Both the position numbers and the translations under genes were made by a program. Below, piece after piece: positions 45,406 through 54,739 of a DNA stretch of 64,000 nucleotides (the first letter of the stretch is position 1; the number at the start of each line of letters is the position of its first letter). A model generated the notes under the pieces. That model had not been told where the DNA came from. It made no database searches and was given only the letters and a program-made list of their open reading frames with translations. Source of the stretch: Alphaproteobacteria bacterium (GTDB taxonomy: Bacteria > Pseudomonadota > Alphaproteobacteria > Rickettsiales > JABSSG01); NCBI GenBank assembly GCA_030426905.1, contig JAUHXQ010000004.1, positions 1 to 64,000 of the forward strand, written 5' to 3'.

Positions 45406-46833
45406 ATGCATCATATAAGTAAATTACTTCCTAAAGGTCTTATGCATTTTACCGGTATAGGTGGAATAGGCATGAGTGGTATAGCAGAAATATTATATAA
45501 TCTAGGCTATGAAGTGCAGGGATCAGATTTGACAGAGAATGCAAATATTGCTCGATTAAGAGATCTAGGGATTAGTATTAATATTGGGCATAATCAGGCT
45601 AATGTTAAAAATGCCTCCATATTGATAAAATCTACAGCAATAAAAGATGATAATGTTGAAGTAAAATATTGTAAAAAACATAACATACCTGTAATTACAC
45701 GTACAGAAATGCTAGCTGAGCTCATGAGGTTAAAAACTTCTATAGCAGTTTCTGGCACTCATGGCAAAACTACCACTACATCTTTAGTAGCATCAATGTT
45801 TGAAGCTTCGCATTTGAACCCTACTGTAATTAACGGGGGTATAATTAATAATAAATCTACGAATGCATATTTAGGTGATGGTGATTTTTTAATTGCTGAA
45901 GCAGATGAGTCTGATGCAACGTTTATTAAAGTTCCTGCTACTATTGCTGTTATTACGAACATAGATCCGGAGCATTTAGATTATTATGGCAGCTTTAACA
46001 AGCTTAAAGAGGCGTTTTTATCATTTATAAATAATTTACCATTCTATGGTTTTGGAGTGCTATGTATAGATCATCCAGAAGTAAAAAAGTTAGTAGGTAA
46101 AATTAAAAATAAAAAAATTATTACTTACGGAATTAATTCAACAGATGCAGATATACAAGCTTTCGATATAATACAAAGACCATCTGGCACAAGCTTTAGA
46201 GTAAAAATTAGTAAAAATCTTAATACAAATACTGCTGAGATAGGTCCTATTTTCTTAAAAATACCTGGAGTTCATAATGTACAAAATTCTCTCGCTGCTA
46301 TTGCTATTGCATTAGAACTCAAATTTGACCAAACAAATATTGTTAATGGTTTTGAAAAATTTCATGGAGTAAAAAGAAGATTTACTCTTACTGGGGAAGC
46401 TGGAGGAATAAGGATTATTGATGATTATGCTCATCATCCAGAAGAAATAAAAGCTGCTTTGAATACGGCAAGACAGTCAGTAGGTAATGGTAAGATTATT
46501 GCTGTATTTCAGCCTCATAGATATACTAGATTACAAAATTTATTTAAGGATTTTATGTCATGTTTTTGTGAAGCAGATATATTATATATTGCAGATGTTT
46601 ATGCCGCTAGTGAAAAGCCAATAAAGGATATTAATAGAGATTCATTAATTGCTGCAATAAAAACAACTAGCTTTAATAAAGATGTTAGGCCGCTAATGAC
46701 TCCAGATCATCTTCCAGAAATAATATACAAAAACTGCTCTAAGGATGACTTGGTAATATTTTTAGGTGCTGGAACCATAACAAAATGGGCAAATGACTTG
46801 CCTAAACAACTTGCTACCTATTATGTTAATTGA
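45406..46833 (+). CDS. murC: UDP-N-acetylmuramate-L-alanine ligase
   Basis: Adds the first amino acid of the peptidoglycan stem peptide. The N-terminal UDP-binding GIGGIGMSGIAEIL is near residue 18, the ATP P-loop is SGTHGKTTTTSLVAS near 118, and the Mur-ligase motifs EADESDATF, NIDPEHLDYYG and IIDDYAHHPEEIKAAL are all present. The 475 residues are standard, showing that stem-peptide synthesis is kept in this organism. Confidence 0.97.
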   Translation: MHHISKLLPKGLMHFTGIGGIGMSGIAEILYNLGYEVQGSDLTENANIARLRDLGISINIGHNQANVKNASILIKSTAIKDDNVEVKYCKKHNIPVITRTEMLAELMRLKTSIAVSGTHGKTTTTSLVASMFEASHLNPTVINGGIINNKSTNAYLGDGDFLIAEADESDATFIKVPATIAVITNIDPEHLDYYGSFNKLKEAFLSFINNLPFYGFGVLCIDHPEVKKLVGKIKNKKIITYGINSTDADIQAFDIIQRPSGTSFRVKISKNLNTNTAEIGPIFLKIPGVHNVQNSLAAIAIALELKFDQTNIVNGFEKFHGVKRRFTLTGEAGGIRIIDDYAHHPEEIKAALNTARQSVGNGKIIAVFQPHRYTRLQNLFKDFMSCFCEADILYIADVYAASEKPIKDINRDSLIAAIKTTSFNKDVRPLMTPDHLPEIIYKNCSKDDLVIFLGAGTITKWANDLPKQLATYYVN

Positions 46834-47719
46834 GCATTTACCAAAAGTACAAGGCAAGTATAGAAGCAATGTAAATCTTGGTAAAACTAGTTGGTTCCAA
46901 GTTGGTGGAAACGCAGAAGTAGTTTTTAAGCCCTACGATACTAAAGATTTAGCCTTTTTTCTTAAAAATAAAGGGAAAAATATTAATATTGAAGTTTTAG
47001 GTCTTGCATCTAATGTTATCATACGTGACAATGGGTTAGAAGGAGTGTTAATACGGTTGGGTAAAAATTTTACTGACATAAATATCGATCAAAATATAGT
47101 AGAAGTTGGCTGCGCTGTTATAGATTGTAACTTAGCAAAATTTTTATGTGAGCATAAGTTGTCGGGGCTAGAGTTTTTAGTTGGAGTGCCAGGAAATATA
47201 GGGGGTGCAGTTGCTATGAATTCTGGTTGCTATGGTAGTGAAATTGCAGATTATCTTATTGACGTTGAGGCTATAAATAAATTTACAGGCAAAATACATA
47301 AGCTTTCTAATAAAGAATTAGGATTTGGTTATCGTTGCAATGATTTAAGAGAAGAGTTTGTTTTTACTAAAGCTAGGTTTAAGTTAACTTCAGTAAAAAG
47401 CCAAGAAATTGCAAGAAATAAGATTAATGAAATAGCAATGAAGAGAGAATTATCTCAACCAATAAAAGAAAAAACAGGAGGATCAACTTTTAAAAATCTT
47501 TATAATAAAAAAGCATGGGAATTGATTGATGGTGCCGGATTAAGAGGGTATAGTTATGGCAAAGCAAAATTTTCTGAAAAACATTGCAATTTTCTTATAA
47601 ATACAGGAGATGCTAATGCTAAAGAATTAGAGACATTAGGAAAAATTGCTATAGAAAGAGTTTATCAGCAATATAAAGTTAAGCTAGAATGGGAAATTAA
47701 ACGAATAGGGTTAAAATAA
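46823..47719 (+). CDS. murB: UDP-N-acetylenolpyruvoylglucosamine reductase
   Basis: FAD/NADPH enzyme producing UDP-MurNAc. The start at 46823 (MLIEHLPKVQGKYRSN) is chosen because it matches rickettsial MurB N-termini and overlaps murC by only eleven bases. An ATG at 46793 would add ten residues. FAD-binding TSWFQVGGNAEVVF, GLEFLVGVPGNIGGAVAMNSG and the proton-donor Ser in KTGGSTFKNLYNKKAWELID are visible. About 299 residues, the type lacking the extra C-terminal loop of E. coli MurB. Confidence 0.95.
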   Translation: MLIEHLPKVQGKYRSNVNLGKTSWFQVGGNAEVVFKPYDTKDLAFFLKNKGKNINIEVLGLASNVIIRDNGLEGVLIRLGKNFTDINIDQNIVEVGCAVIDCNLAKFLCEHKLSGLEFLVGVPGNIGGAVAMNSGCYGSEIADYLIDVEAINKFTGKIHKLSNKELGFGYRCNDLREEFVFTKARFKLTSVKSQEIARNKINEIAMKRELSQPIKEKTGGSTFKNLYNKKAWELIDGAGLRGYSYGKAKFSEKHCNFLINTGDANAKELETLGKIAIERVYQQYKVKLEWEIKRIGLK

Positions 47720-47721
47720 AT

Positions 47722-48681
47722 ATGCGTGTAACTAAGATATACCCAACACAACAATCTATGACTAAAAACTATAATAATAGCATACATGTTGCATTATTAT
47801 ACGGAGGTATGTCATCTGAAAGAGAAGTATCTTTAATGTCAGCAAAAGATTTTGAAAGTGCTTTGCTAGCTTTAGGTTATACTGTGACCCCAGTAGATGT
47901 GGGTAATGATATAGCTACTGTATTATATAATTTAAGGCCTGATGTGGCTTTTAATGGATTGTATGGTACATATGGAGAAGATGGTTGTTTGCCAGGGATG
48001 CTAGAAATTCTAAATATAAAATATACACATTCTGGGGTTTTATCATCTGCAGTAGGGTTTAATAAAGAAGCGACTTATAAAATATTTCAGGATTGTAACT
48101 TACTTTGCCCAGATCGTAAAATTATTAATAAACATGATAATATAAAGCAAGATCCGATGCCTCGACCGTATGTGATAAAGCCTCTTAGCGAGGGATCTAG
48201 TGTTGGAGTAAGATTAGTTTTTAAAGAAGATGATTTTAATTTTATAGATTACGAATGGAAGTATGGTGACCGTATAATAGTAGAAGAATACATTCCTGGT
48301 AAAGAAATACATACTGCAGTATTTGCTGGTAAAGCTATAGGGTCTATTGAGATAGTTCCTTTGAAAAATAGATTTTATGATTATGAAACAAAATATACTG
48401 ATAATATGGCAAAGCATATTATGCCTGCACCGATTGACCAAGAAGACTACAATCAAATACTTTATATGGCTAAACAAGCTCATGATGCTATAGGGGCAAA
48501 AACTTTAAGTAGAGTTGATTTTAGATATAATCCTCATAAAGCGAAAGACAGGTGTTATTTATTAGAAATCAATACACATCCTGGAATGACTCCACTATCT
48601 TTAGTGCCAGAAGTATGTGCTTATCATAATATTACTTATCAAGATATAGTTAACCATTTAGTACAAGATGCTCTTAAGTAA
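47722..48681 (+). CDS. ddl: D-alanine-D-alanine ligase
   Basis: ATP-grasp ligase forming the D-Ala-D-Ala terminus of the stem peptide. ALLYGGMSSEREVSLMS is the N-terminal signature (about 24-40), PYVIKPLSEGSSVGV is the ATP-binding region, and EINTHPGMTPLSLVPE near the C-terminus holds magnesium ligands. The 319 residues fit the DdlB class. Its end overlaps ftsQ by fourteen bases. Confidence 0.95.
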   Translation: MRVTKIYPTQQSMTKNYNNSIHVALLYGGMSSEREVSLMSAKDFESALLALGYTVTPVDVGNDIATVLYNLRPDVAFNGLYGTYGEDGCLPGMLEILNIKYTHSGVLSSAVGFNKEATYKIFQDCNLLCPDRKIINKHDNIKQDPMPRPYVIKPLSEGSSVGVRLVFKEDDFNFIDYEWKYGDRIIVEEYIPGKEIHTAVFAGKAIGSIEIVPLKNRFYDYETKYTDNMAKHIMPAPIDQEDYNQILYMAKQAHDAIGAKTLSRVDFRYNPHKAKDRCYLLEINTHPGMTPLSLVPEVCAYHNITYQDIVNHLVQDALK

Positions 48682-49417
48682 AAAACCATCTCGTAATTCG
48701 CTAAAGAAAAAATTTTTACTATTAATTGTATTAGCAAAAATATTATTTGTTTTTTATTTAATTCATAACAACATCCCACAGTCGTTGCTACAATCGTTTG
48801 TAGTTAAATATAGTAATGATTTTAAATTTATTTTAAATAATATAACGACTAATTCTCAAGGGGACTATTGTATAAATCTAGATGAAGACCCATATTTGGT
48901 TAGTTATTATCATAAACCTACTATACTTTTACCGATCAAAGATATAAGGCGATATATCAACTCTATCGATTGCGTAAGCAATGCAAATATAAAAATAGTT
49001 TTACCAGACCAAATGATTGTTGATATACAAACAAAAAAAGTTATTGCTATTTGGCAAAATAATAGAAGATTTAGCTTTATTACAGATAAAGGTGATACTA
49101 TAAAAATTAGAAGCTCTGAAGGTTTAGATAAATTTATAATAATAACAGGTAAAGATGCTCCTCAATACGCTCCTAAGCTATTAAAGATTATTACTTCTGA
49201 TCAAGATGTTTTATCACAAATTGCTTCTGCAATATGGGTAGGAAACAGGAGGTGGGATATAAGATTTATTAACGGAGCAGAAGTCATGTTACCCGAGCAT
49301 AATGTTGATCTAGCTTGGAATAAATTCTTAAATATATATAAAAACAAAGCTGAATTTAGTAATTGGAAGTATAATAAAATTGATCTTCGAATTGAAAATC
49401 GAGTATATGCTAAGTAG
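48668..49417 (+). CDS. ftsQ: Cell division protein FtsQ
   Basis: Bitopic divisome protein that recruits FtsL/FtsB. A basic cytoplasmic N-terminus (KKPSRNSLKKK) is followed by one membrane helix (about 16-34), a POTRA-like region with PIKDIRRYINSIDCVSNANIK, and the FtsQ beta domain with PDQMIVDIQTKKVIAIWQ. The C-terminus gives WNKFLNIYKNKAEFSNWKYN and KIDLRIENRVYAK, as in alphaproteobacterial FtsQ. The usual downstream ftsA is absent here; a tRNA-His gene on the other strand follows instead. Confidence 0.9.
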   Translation: MLLSKKPSRNSLKKKFLLLIVLAKILFVFYLIHNNIPQSLLQSFVVKYSNDFKFILNNITTNSQGDYCINLDEDPYLVSYYHKPTILLPIKDIRRYINSIDCVSNANIKIVLPDQMIVDIQTKKVIAIWQNNRRFSFITDKGDTIKIRSSEGLDKFIIITGKDAPQYAPKLLKIITSDQDVLSQIASAIWVGNRRWDIRFINGAEVMLPEHNVDLAWNKFLNIYKNKAEFSNWKYNKIDLRIENRVYAK

Positions 49418-49481
49418 GAATTTTTCCGCGGCTGATTTGATAGTGGTTTGCTTATTTTCCAGAGAAAGATTTTTAAATCGA

Positions 49482-49559
49482 TGGGGCGAGCGACCGGATT
49501 TGAACCGGCGACCCCCAGAACCACAATCTGGTGCTCTAACCAACTGAGCTACGCTCGCC
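49482..49559 (-). tRNA. tRNA-His (anticodon GTG), G-1 and CCA encoded
   Basis: Minus strand. The acceptor stem is GCGAGCG with CGCTCGC. The extra 5' G (position -1, at 49559) pairs with discriminator C73, and CCA follows. The anticodon loop TTGTGGT lies between CCAGA and TCTGG and gives GTG. The T-arm GGTTCAAATCC is canonical. The G-1:C73 pair is the HisRS identity element, and it is encoded here. Confidence 0.96.
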
Positions 49560-49883
49560 ATAACAAGAATGCTGGCACTTTGACAAGTGACTTTTTTGAG
49601 TAATTTCATAGTCAATTTTTTCTGCAATTCTTGCTTTAAAACTTTTTTAAACTTAAGCAAATTTGCTTATTCCTAAACAGCACTATGTTTACTTGAAACA
49701 ATGAGTAAAAATTAATGTAAAGAATAAATGTAGTCAAGTAAATGTTTTTCTTCGCTACACAACATAAGTGCTAATTTGTATCACTATAGTGGATTTAGAT
49801 ACATTAGAGACTAAGAAACAGGGAATAAATGCAAGTTAACTAGGAAGATAATAATATAAAGTCTGGAGTTAAAAATAAACTCG
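49560..49883. other. 324-bp intergenic stretch with a palindrome and a hairpin, no gene seen
   Basis: This AT-rich gap lies between tRNA-His and ubiG. It contains a CACTT/AAGTG hairpin followed by ACTTTTTT (49576-49597), a possible plus-strand terminator, and a perfect 16-base palindrome TAAGCAAATTTGCTTA at 49654-49669. The tRNA-His promoter should also lie here. No credible coding frame was found. Confidence 0.5.
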
Positions 49884-50627
49884 TTATAATTTTGTTGTAG
49901 CGCACAAAATGTAATTAACATCCAAGTCGTTTGAACTTAATGACCAGGAATGATTAAGTAGGGGATTATATCTCATGCCCTTAATATCTATAATTTTTGA
50001 TTTATTTTTAATTAGTACTTGATGAATTTCTGAAGGTTTTACAAATTTTTTCCACTCATGAGTCCCTATAGGTAATAGCCTAAGTAAAAATTCTGCTCCT
50101 ACAATTGCTAGTAAGTAACTTTTAATCGTTCTGTTGATAGTAGAGAAAAATATTAAACCATCAGGTTTAAGTAATGATAGAGATTTAGCAATAAATAACT
50201 CTATATTTTGTACATGCTCTATTATTTCCATACATAATATCACATCAAATTTTCTTATATTTTTTTTATTGGCATATTCTTCTACTGTTGTTGCTAAATA
50301 AGTTATATTAAGGTTTGATTTTTTTGCATGTTCTTCGGCAGCTTTAATGTTTTCTTTTGAAGCATCCAGTCCTGTTACTTGTGCACCTAGTTTTGATATA
50401 GGTTCTGCAAGCAATCCTCCACCACAACCAATGTCTAAAATTTTTAATTTTTTCAAAGGTAATTTAGTGTCAGTGATATTAAATTGATCACTCACTTTTG
50501 CTTTAATATATGATATTCTAATAGGATTCATCAGGTGTAAAGGTTTGAATTTGCCTGATTCATCCCACCAATCATTAGATAGCGAGGAGAATTTTTTTAC
50601 TTCTTGAGAATCTATAGTAGAATTCAT
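49884..50627 (-). CDS. ubiG: Ubiquinone biosynthesis O-methyltransferase
   Basis: SAM methyltransferase carrying out both O-methylations of ubiquinone synthesis. SSLSNDWWDESGKFKPLHLM is the conserved UbiG N-terminal segment, SAM motif I is LDIGCGGGLLAEPISKLGA near residue 65, and EIIEHV with LFFSTINRT-like IFFSTINRTIKSY follows. The start at 50627 gives MNSTIDSQEVKKF. An upstream ATG at 50651 would overlap the preceding gene by eleven bases and is less likely. About 247 residues. Confidence 0.94.
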   Translation of the reverse strand: MNSTIDSQEVKKFSSLSNDWWDESGKFKPLHLMNPIRISYIKAKVSDQFNITDTKLPLKKLKILDIGCGGGLLAEPISKLGAQVTGLDASKENIKAAEEHAKKSNLNITYLATTVEEYANKKNIRKFDVILCMEIIEHVQNIELFIAKSLSLLKPDGLIFFSTINRTIKSYLLAIVGAEFLLRLLPIGTHEWKKFVKPSEIHQVLIKNKSKIIDIKGMRYNPLLNHSWSLSSNDLDVNYILCATTKL

Positions 50628-50640
50628 ATTTATTAAAGAG

Positions 50641-52347
50641 TTAGAAACCAAAAGTATTAGACAATCCTTCTAAAACCTTTGTGGCATCATTGCCGCTTCC
50701 TATTAATCCCTCTGGTCCCTTCTTAATGGTTTCTGCCATATTTTTGAATTGCTTAATATTTTTAGCTACAGCTTGTATAGCAAGCTTTGCTATTAATGCG
50801 TTTAGCTCTGCTTCAAATTGTGAAGAGCTATACTTACCTACAGCGGGGTAATTACTTTTCCCATCGTTTACAATAGTCCAAGACAAATTATGTGATGATG
50901 TATTAGGATTGTCAGAGACTCTTTTTATAAATCCTTTAATCTCCTCTCTTACTTCTGAAGAGAGCTCAAAGTTTATTACTTGAGTCAAAGCTCCTCCAGA
51001 ACGAGATTTTACAGCATCCAAATACTCTAATATTTCGTTTAATACATAGTCATAATTGTCAATTCTTACCTTTAGGCTATATATATCACGATTAGAGCGC
51101 TCCTTAATATTTCCTTTTACGTCAATATAAAATTTATTAGTACCCAGATCAAAATTACTAATATCAAGATCAAAATCGCCGTTTTGCTTCTTATCGTGAT
51201 TAATATTCATGTCTAGCTTGACATTGCCCATGTTATGCAACTCTGGAATCGTAATGATTTTACTATCTTTGGAGAAGACATTAAATATATTACCAAGTGG
51301 AGCAAAAGCATTGCCCAAAGGAGAATTTGGAGCAAAAGGCAACTTAAGACTACTAGATCCCTTAGTACTAAAGCGATTTATATATCTTTGCATTAAGGCA
51401 TGCCATTGAGCAGTAAATTTAGAATTAGATTTGATATCAATATGGGTTTTATTGTTTGATACGTATACCTTTCCTTTTAAGGAAATATTCTCTATAGCAT
51501 CTTTAATTTTTAGTTTATGTATTTCTATATTATATGCATCTTTATCTTGGTTAATATCAAGCTTAACTGAGTGGTTAATATTACCTAAAACTGGCAATGA
51601 AAAAATAGAAAAATAATTTTTCACATTAGGATTGATATCTCTAATAATTTTTTGTATTGCAGGAATTTGACTAGCATTACTCCATAAAGTCATAAATTCA
51701 TTATAGAATCTAGCATTCTCTAATTCCTCATTATAACTAATACTCATAGAATTTTCTTTTACTGAGGCTTGAATTTGTAAGTCAATTTTATCTAAAGAGA
51801 ATAGTTGTTCGTTGTTTAGTTTATTGATAGTTTTTAGATCTTCTGCGTGAATAGTAATTTTATCGACTGTGTTCATAATAAATTTTGTAGACTTAGCTGC
51901 TTTAATAAAATCGTTATATAGTCTAGGGCTAAGTAAAAAGTGTTTCAGTTTAACTTTATAACTTGTGTTATCTCCGGTAGATACTAAGTGAAAATGATAA
52001 TTGTTAATATGTCCTTTTAAGTGTAAGTCGCCGTTAGTAATCAATTTAATAGAGCTGGAAAAAAGGCCTAATCTAATTCTAATAGTGCCGTCATAAAGTA
52101 TGTTGTATACTCCTCTATGGTCTTGTGCTTCCAAATGGATATTTGGATGTTCTAATGCTATGTCGAAATGAAATGGAAATCCTTTAACCTTAACTGGAGC
52201 AGAAAATTTTTTCAAACCCTTCTCCTGTGTTGTTAGTTGTGATAATAGTGATGGAATTTTATCTTCTGCTATCTTAGCAACAATAAACCATGCGGATGTA
52301 TATAGTATAAGTAAGACGATAGCGGAAATAAGCAAAAATTTCTTCAT
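50641..52347 (-). CDS. DUF2125-type periplasmic or envelope protein
   Basis: A 568-residue protein with an N-terminal membrane helix (about 3-25, LLISAIVLLILYTSAWFIVA) that may be a signal anchor. The following region has APVKVKGFPFHFDIALEHPN, the hallmark segment of DUF2125 proteins in alphaproteobacteria, whose function is unknown. The rest looks rich in beta strands with repeated amphipathic stretches (KLDINQDKDAYNIEIHKLKI, KLDMNINHDKKQNGDFDLDI), suggestive of an elongated AsmA-like or lipid-contacting fold, which is inference. It lies upstream of ubiG with thirteen bases between them. Confidence 0.75.
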   Translation of the reverse strand: MKKFLLISAIVLLILYTSAWFIVAKIAEDKIPSLLSQLTTQEKGLKKFSAPVKVKGFPFHFDIALEHPNIHLEAQDHRGVYNILYDGTIRIRLGLFSSSIKLITNGDLHLKGHINNYHFHLVSTGDNTSYKVKLKHFLLSPRLYNDFIKAAKSTKFIMNTVDKITIHAEDLKTINKLNNEQLFSLDKIDLQIQASVKENSMSISYNEELENARFYNEFMTLWSNASQIPAIQKIIRDINPNVKNYFSIFSLPVLGNINHSVKLDINQDKDAYNIEIHKLKIKDAIENISLKGKVYVSNNKTHIDIKSNSKFTAQWHALMQRYINRFSTKGSSSLKLPFAPNSPLGNAFAPLGNIFNVFSKDSKIITIPELHNMGNVKLDMNINHDKKQNGDFDLDISNFDLGTNKFYIDVKGNIKERSNRDIYSLKVRIDNYDYVLNEILEYLDAVKSRSGGALTQVINFELSSEVREEIKGFIKRVSDNPNTSSHNLSWTIVNDGKSNYPAVGKYSSSQFEAELNALIAKLAIQAVAKNIKQFKNMAETIKKGPEGLIGSGNDATKVLEGLSNTFGF

Positions 52348-52363
52348 GATGAATTAGCAGCCT

Positions 52364-52819
52364 TTATGAGGTTTTCTTGTATAAATATATTTTATTTTTT
52401 TCACGGTGAAAAGATAAATTTTTTATTTGATTTACTACAGATATCAACTTGTCATAATTTAGGGGTTTATCAATACGAAGGACAAGTTTTGTATCTTGTT
52501 TATATTTGCTAAATTCTGCTTTTTGAGTATATTGAATCCCTAGCATTAATACTACTGGTATATCGCTACTACATTTATTATTAGCAATGTATTTTATAAG
52601 TTTAAAATTATCTAACAGAGCTAGTTGCTTATCTAAAATCATTAAGTCAACTTGATTTTTCTTAAGGAATTCTGTTGCTTTTTTAGTTGACCTTGCAAAT
52701 ACCATATCAACTTCTAAGCCTTCTTTTTCTAATAACGCGTTAGTTAATCTAAACTCATTTTTGCTGTCTTCAATAAATAAAATTTTTGCTAATTGCTGTT
52801 TCATGTAATCATTTTTCAT
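52364..52819 (-). CDS. Single-domain response regulator, atypical receiver
   Basis: A 151-residue receiver-domain protein with no output domain. The acidic pair appears in ILFIEDSKNE, the phosphoacceptor Asp in DLMILDKQL, and the conserved Lys in RIDKPLNYDKL. The usual Thr/Ser after the fourth strand is not evident (VVLMLGIQYTQ), so phosphorylation switching may be altered. A basic C-terminal tail (HREKNKIYLYKKTS) extends beyond the domain. It lies 16 bp upstream of the DUF2125 gene on the same strand. No cognate kinase is in the window, although the truncated symporter at position 1 could belong to the kinase-fused type. Confidence 0.78.
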   Translation of the reverse strand: MKNDYMKQQLAKILFIEDSKNEFRLTNALLEKEGLEVDMVFARSTKKATEFLKKNQVDLMILDKQLALLDNFKLIKYIANNKCSSDIPVVLMLGIQYTQKAEFSKYKQDTKLVLRIDKPLNYDKLISVVNQIKNLSFHREKNKIYLYKKTS

Positions 52820-52947
52820 AATATATTGTATAGTATGCAGCTATTTATTTAAAAAGAAGTTAATAAAGTTAAACTTTGGAGATAATTTTTCTTGACTTAT
52901 TAAACTAAACAGCCTAGAGTCTTGAATATTCTACTTAAGGTGTCTAT

Positions 52948-53811
52948 ATGCATAATCAAGCAAAAAAAGGCATATTTTTTAAAGTTCTTAATTTACTGAT
53001 ATATTCCTTTATTTCTATAAATCTTAAATTTGTTATCGAGCAAAAGATACATATTTACCAGGTAGTATTCTTATCTGCTTTTTTTGGATTAATAATTTCA
53101 AACATTATTCCCCATAGAAACAACAAACCAACTTATAAATACACGATTACAAAAATGTATATATTACGAGGAATTTGTAGTACTGTCGGGTTAGTTTGTT
53201 GGGTAAAATCATTGAGTATTATTCCTTTAGTAGAAGCTACAGCAATTAGCTATATTACTCCAATTTTTGCATCGATACTTTCCTTATTATTACTAAAAGA
53301 GAGAATTACTCTTAATTTATTTATAGCTATAATTCTAGGGTTTATTGGTATGATGGTCATAGTCAGGCCTGGTGCTGATGTACTATATGCTGGCTCGATA
53401 ATGGCAGTAATTTCTGCTTTTGCATGGGCATTGCACGATGTGATAGTCAGATATAATAGTAAAACTGATAATTACTTTTACCAAATGCATCTTGCATTTT
53501 TGATGGTAGTAGTTTTTTCTATGCCACTAGCTATCACTCACTGGGTATCATTAACTCTTACCCAATTGATACATATAACGTTTATTGGAGCATTATTGAC
53601 GTTAAACAAAATATTTTTGGTCCAAGCTTTATCTAATACTACCTTAATAATTTTATCACCGATAAGCTTTTTGCGCCTAATTTTTACTTCTATACTTGCA
53701 TATCTTTTCTTTTCAGAAACCATTGATTTTTATATAGTTATTGGATCATTAATTATTATTTTTGCAACATCTATCACTATAAGAGAAAGTGCAAAATTAA
53801 AATTTAGTTAG
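52948..53811 (+). CDS. EamA/DMT-family transporter
   Basis: An inner-membrane carrier of 287 residues with about ten hydrophobic helices arranged as two EamA halves. FVIEQKIHIYQVVFLSAFFG starts the first half. IPLVEATAISYITPIFASIL with LLLKERITLNLFIAIILGFI is the typical end of the first repeat, and the same pattern recurs in ISFLRLIFTSILAYLFFSET. Rickettsiales encode many such carriers, some moving S-adenosylmethionine or other metabolites from the host. The substrate here is unknown. An AAGGTG site precedes the ATG. Confidence 0.85.
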   Translation: MHNQAKKGIFFKVLNLLIYSFISINLKFVIEQKIHIYQVVFLSAFFGLIISNIIPHRNNKPTYKYTITKMYILRGICSTVGLVCWVKSLSIIPLVEATAISYITPIFASILSLLLLKERITLNLFIAIILGFIGMMVIVRPGADVLYAGSIMAVISAFAWALHDVIVRYNSKTDNYFYQMHLAFLMVVVFSMPLAITHWVSLTLTQLIHITFIGALLTLNKIFLVQALSNTTLIILSPISFLRLIFTSILAYLFFSETIDFYIVIGSLIIIFATSITIRESAKLKFS

Positions 53812-53834
53812 ATAATAATTTTTAGAGTTTACTT

Positions 53835-54680
53835 ATGCTGAATCATTTATTGCTCATAGGGTATGGGTATGTAGCCAGCAACTTATGTTATGAAGCAAAA
53901 AAACATTTTCATAAGGTTACTATATTTTCTAGAAGTAAGCCTCTTGATAACATGGATATAAAATGGATTGATATTAATAACATAAGTTATTTTCGTGAAG
54001 GTGATTTTTCGCATATCTTAATTACAATACCTCCCCATAGTGAAGAACAAATAATTTTCTTTAGAATTGCTCATCTATTAACTCAAGTAAAGTCTATAAA
54101 ATGGATTGGTTATGTTTCGTCGACATCGGTATACGGTAATCACTATGGAAATTGGGTTAATGAAAAATCTTCACTTAAAACTGCTACAACAACTGGCAAA
54201 AACAGAATTAAGTCAGAGCAACTATGGTCAAAGCTCAGTCAATATTGCAGCTGTTCTATTAACATATTAAGATTAGCTGGGATATATGGCCCTAACAGAT
54301 CTACTATAGATTCTTTTATAAAAAATACTGCAAAAAATATCAAGAAACCTGGGCATTACTTTTCTAGAATACATATAAGAGACATAGTGAATATTATATT
54401 AGAATTAATGGACAAGGAAACTCAGAATGAAATATTTAATCTTGCTGATGACCTTCCAGCAGAACAAGCGGAAGTTGCTAAGTTTACTTCTAGGATGATG
54501 AATTATCCTTTGCCTCCTGCTACAAATATTGATGATGACAATATTTCTCCTAGGCTAAAAGAGTTTTATGCTGAAAATAAAAAAATTGATAATAGTAAAA
54601 TAAAAAAATACTTAAAATATAAAATGCATTATCCAAGTTTTAAGGAAGGTTTAAAAGATATATGGTCTAAAAATTATTGA
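53835..54680 (+). CDS. NAD(P)-binding epimerase-like protein (YeeZ-type)
   Basis: A 281-residue Rossmann-fold protein. LLLIGYGYVASNL at the N-terminus is the dinucleotide-binding loop, and IGYVSSTSVYGNHYGNWVNE contains the extended-SDR Ser and Tyr-like region. ILRLAGIYGPNRSTIDSF is also typical of the group. The Lys of a YxxxK pair is not obvious, so catalysis is uncertain. Such proteins are annotated as SDR-family or NAD-dependent epimerases without a known substrate. It follows the EamA gene after 23 bp. Confidence 0.8.
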   Translation: MLNHLLLIGYGYVASNLCYEAKKHFHKVTIFSRSKPLDNMDIKWIDINNISYFREGDFSHILITIPPHSEEQIIFFRIAHLLTQVKSIKWIGYVSSTSVYGNHYGNWVNEKSSLKTATTTGKNRIKSEQLWSKLSQYCSCSINILRLAGIYGPNRSTIDSFIKNTAKNIKKPGHYFSRIHIRDIVNIILELMDKETQNEIFNLADDLPAEQAEVAKFTSRMMNYPLPPATNIDDDNISPRLKEFYAENKKIDNSKIKKYLKYKMHYPSFKEGLKDIWSKNY

Positions 54681-54739
54681 GGCGTATGGTAAGAAAATTT
54701 GATGACGAAATTGAGCAAAAGACAATTTATGAATAATAG

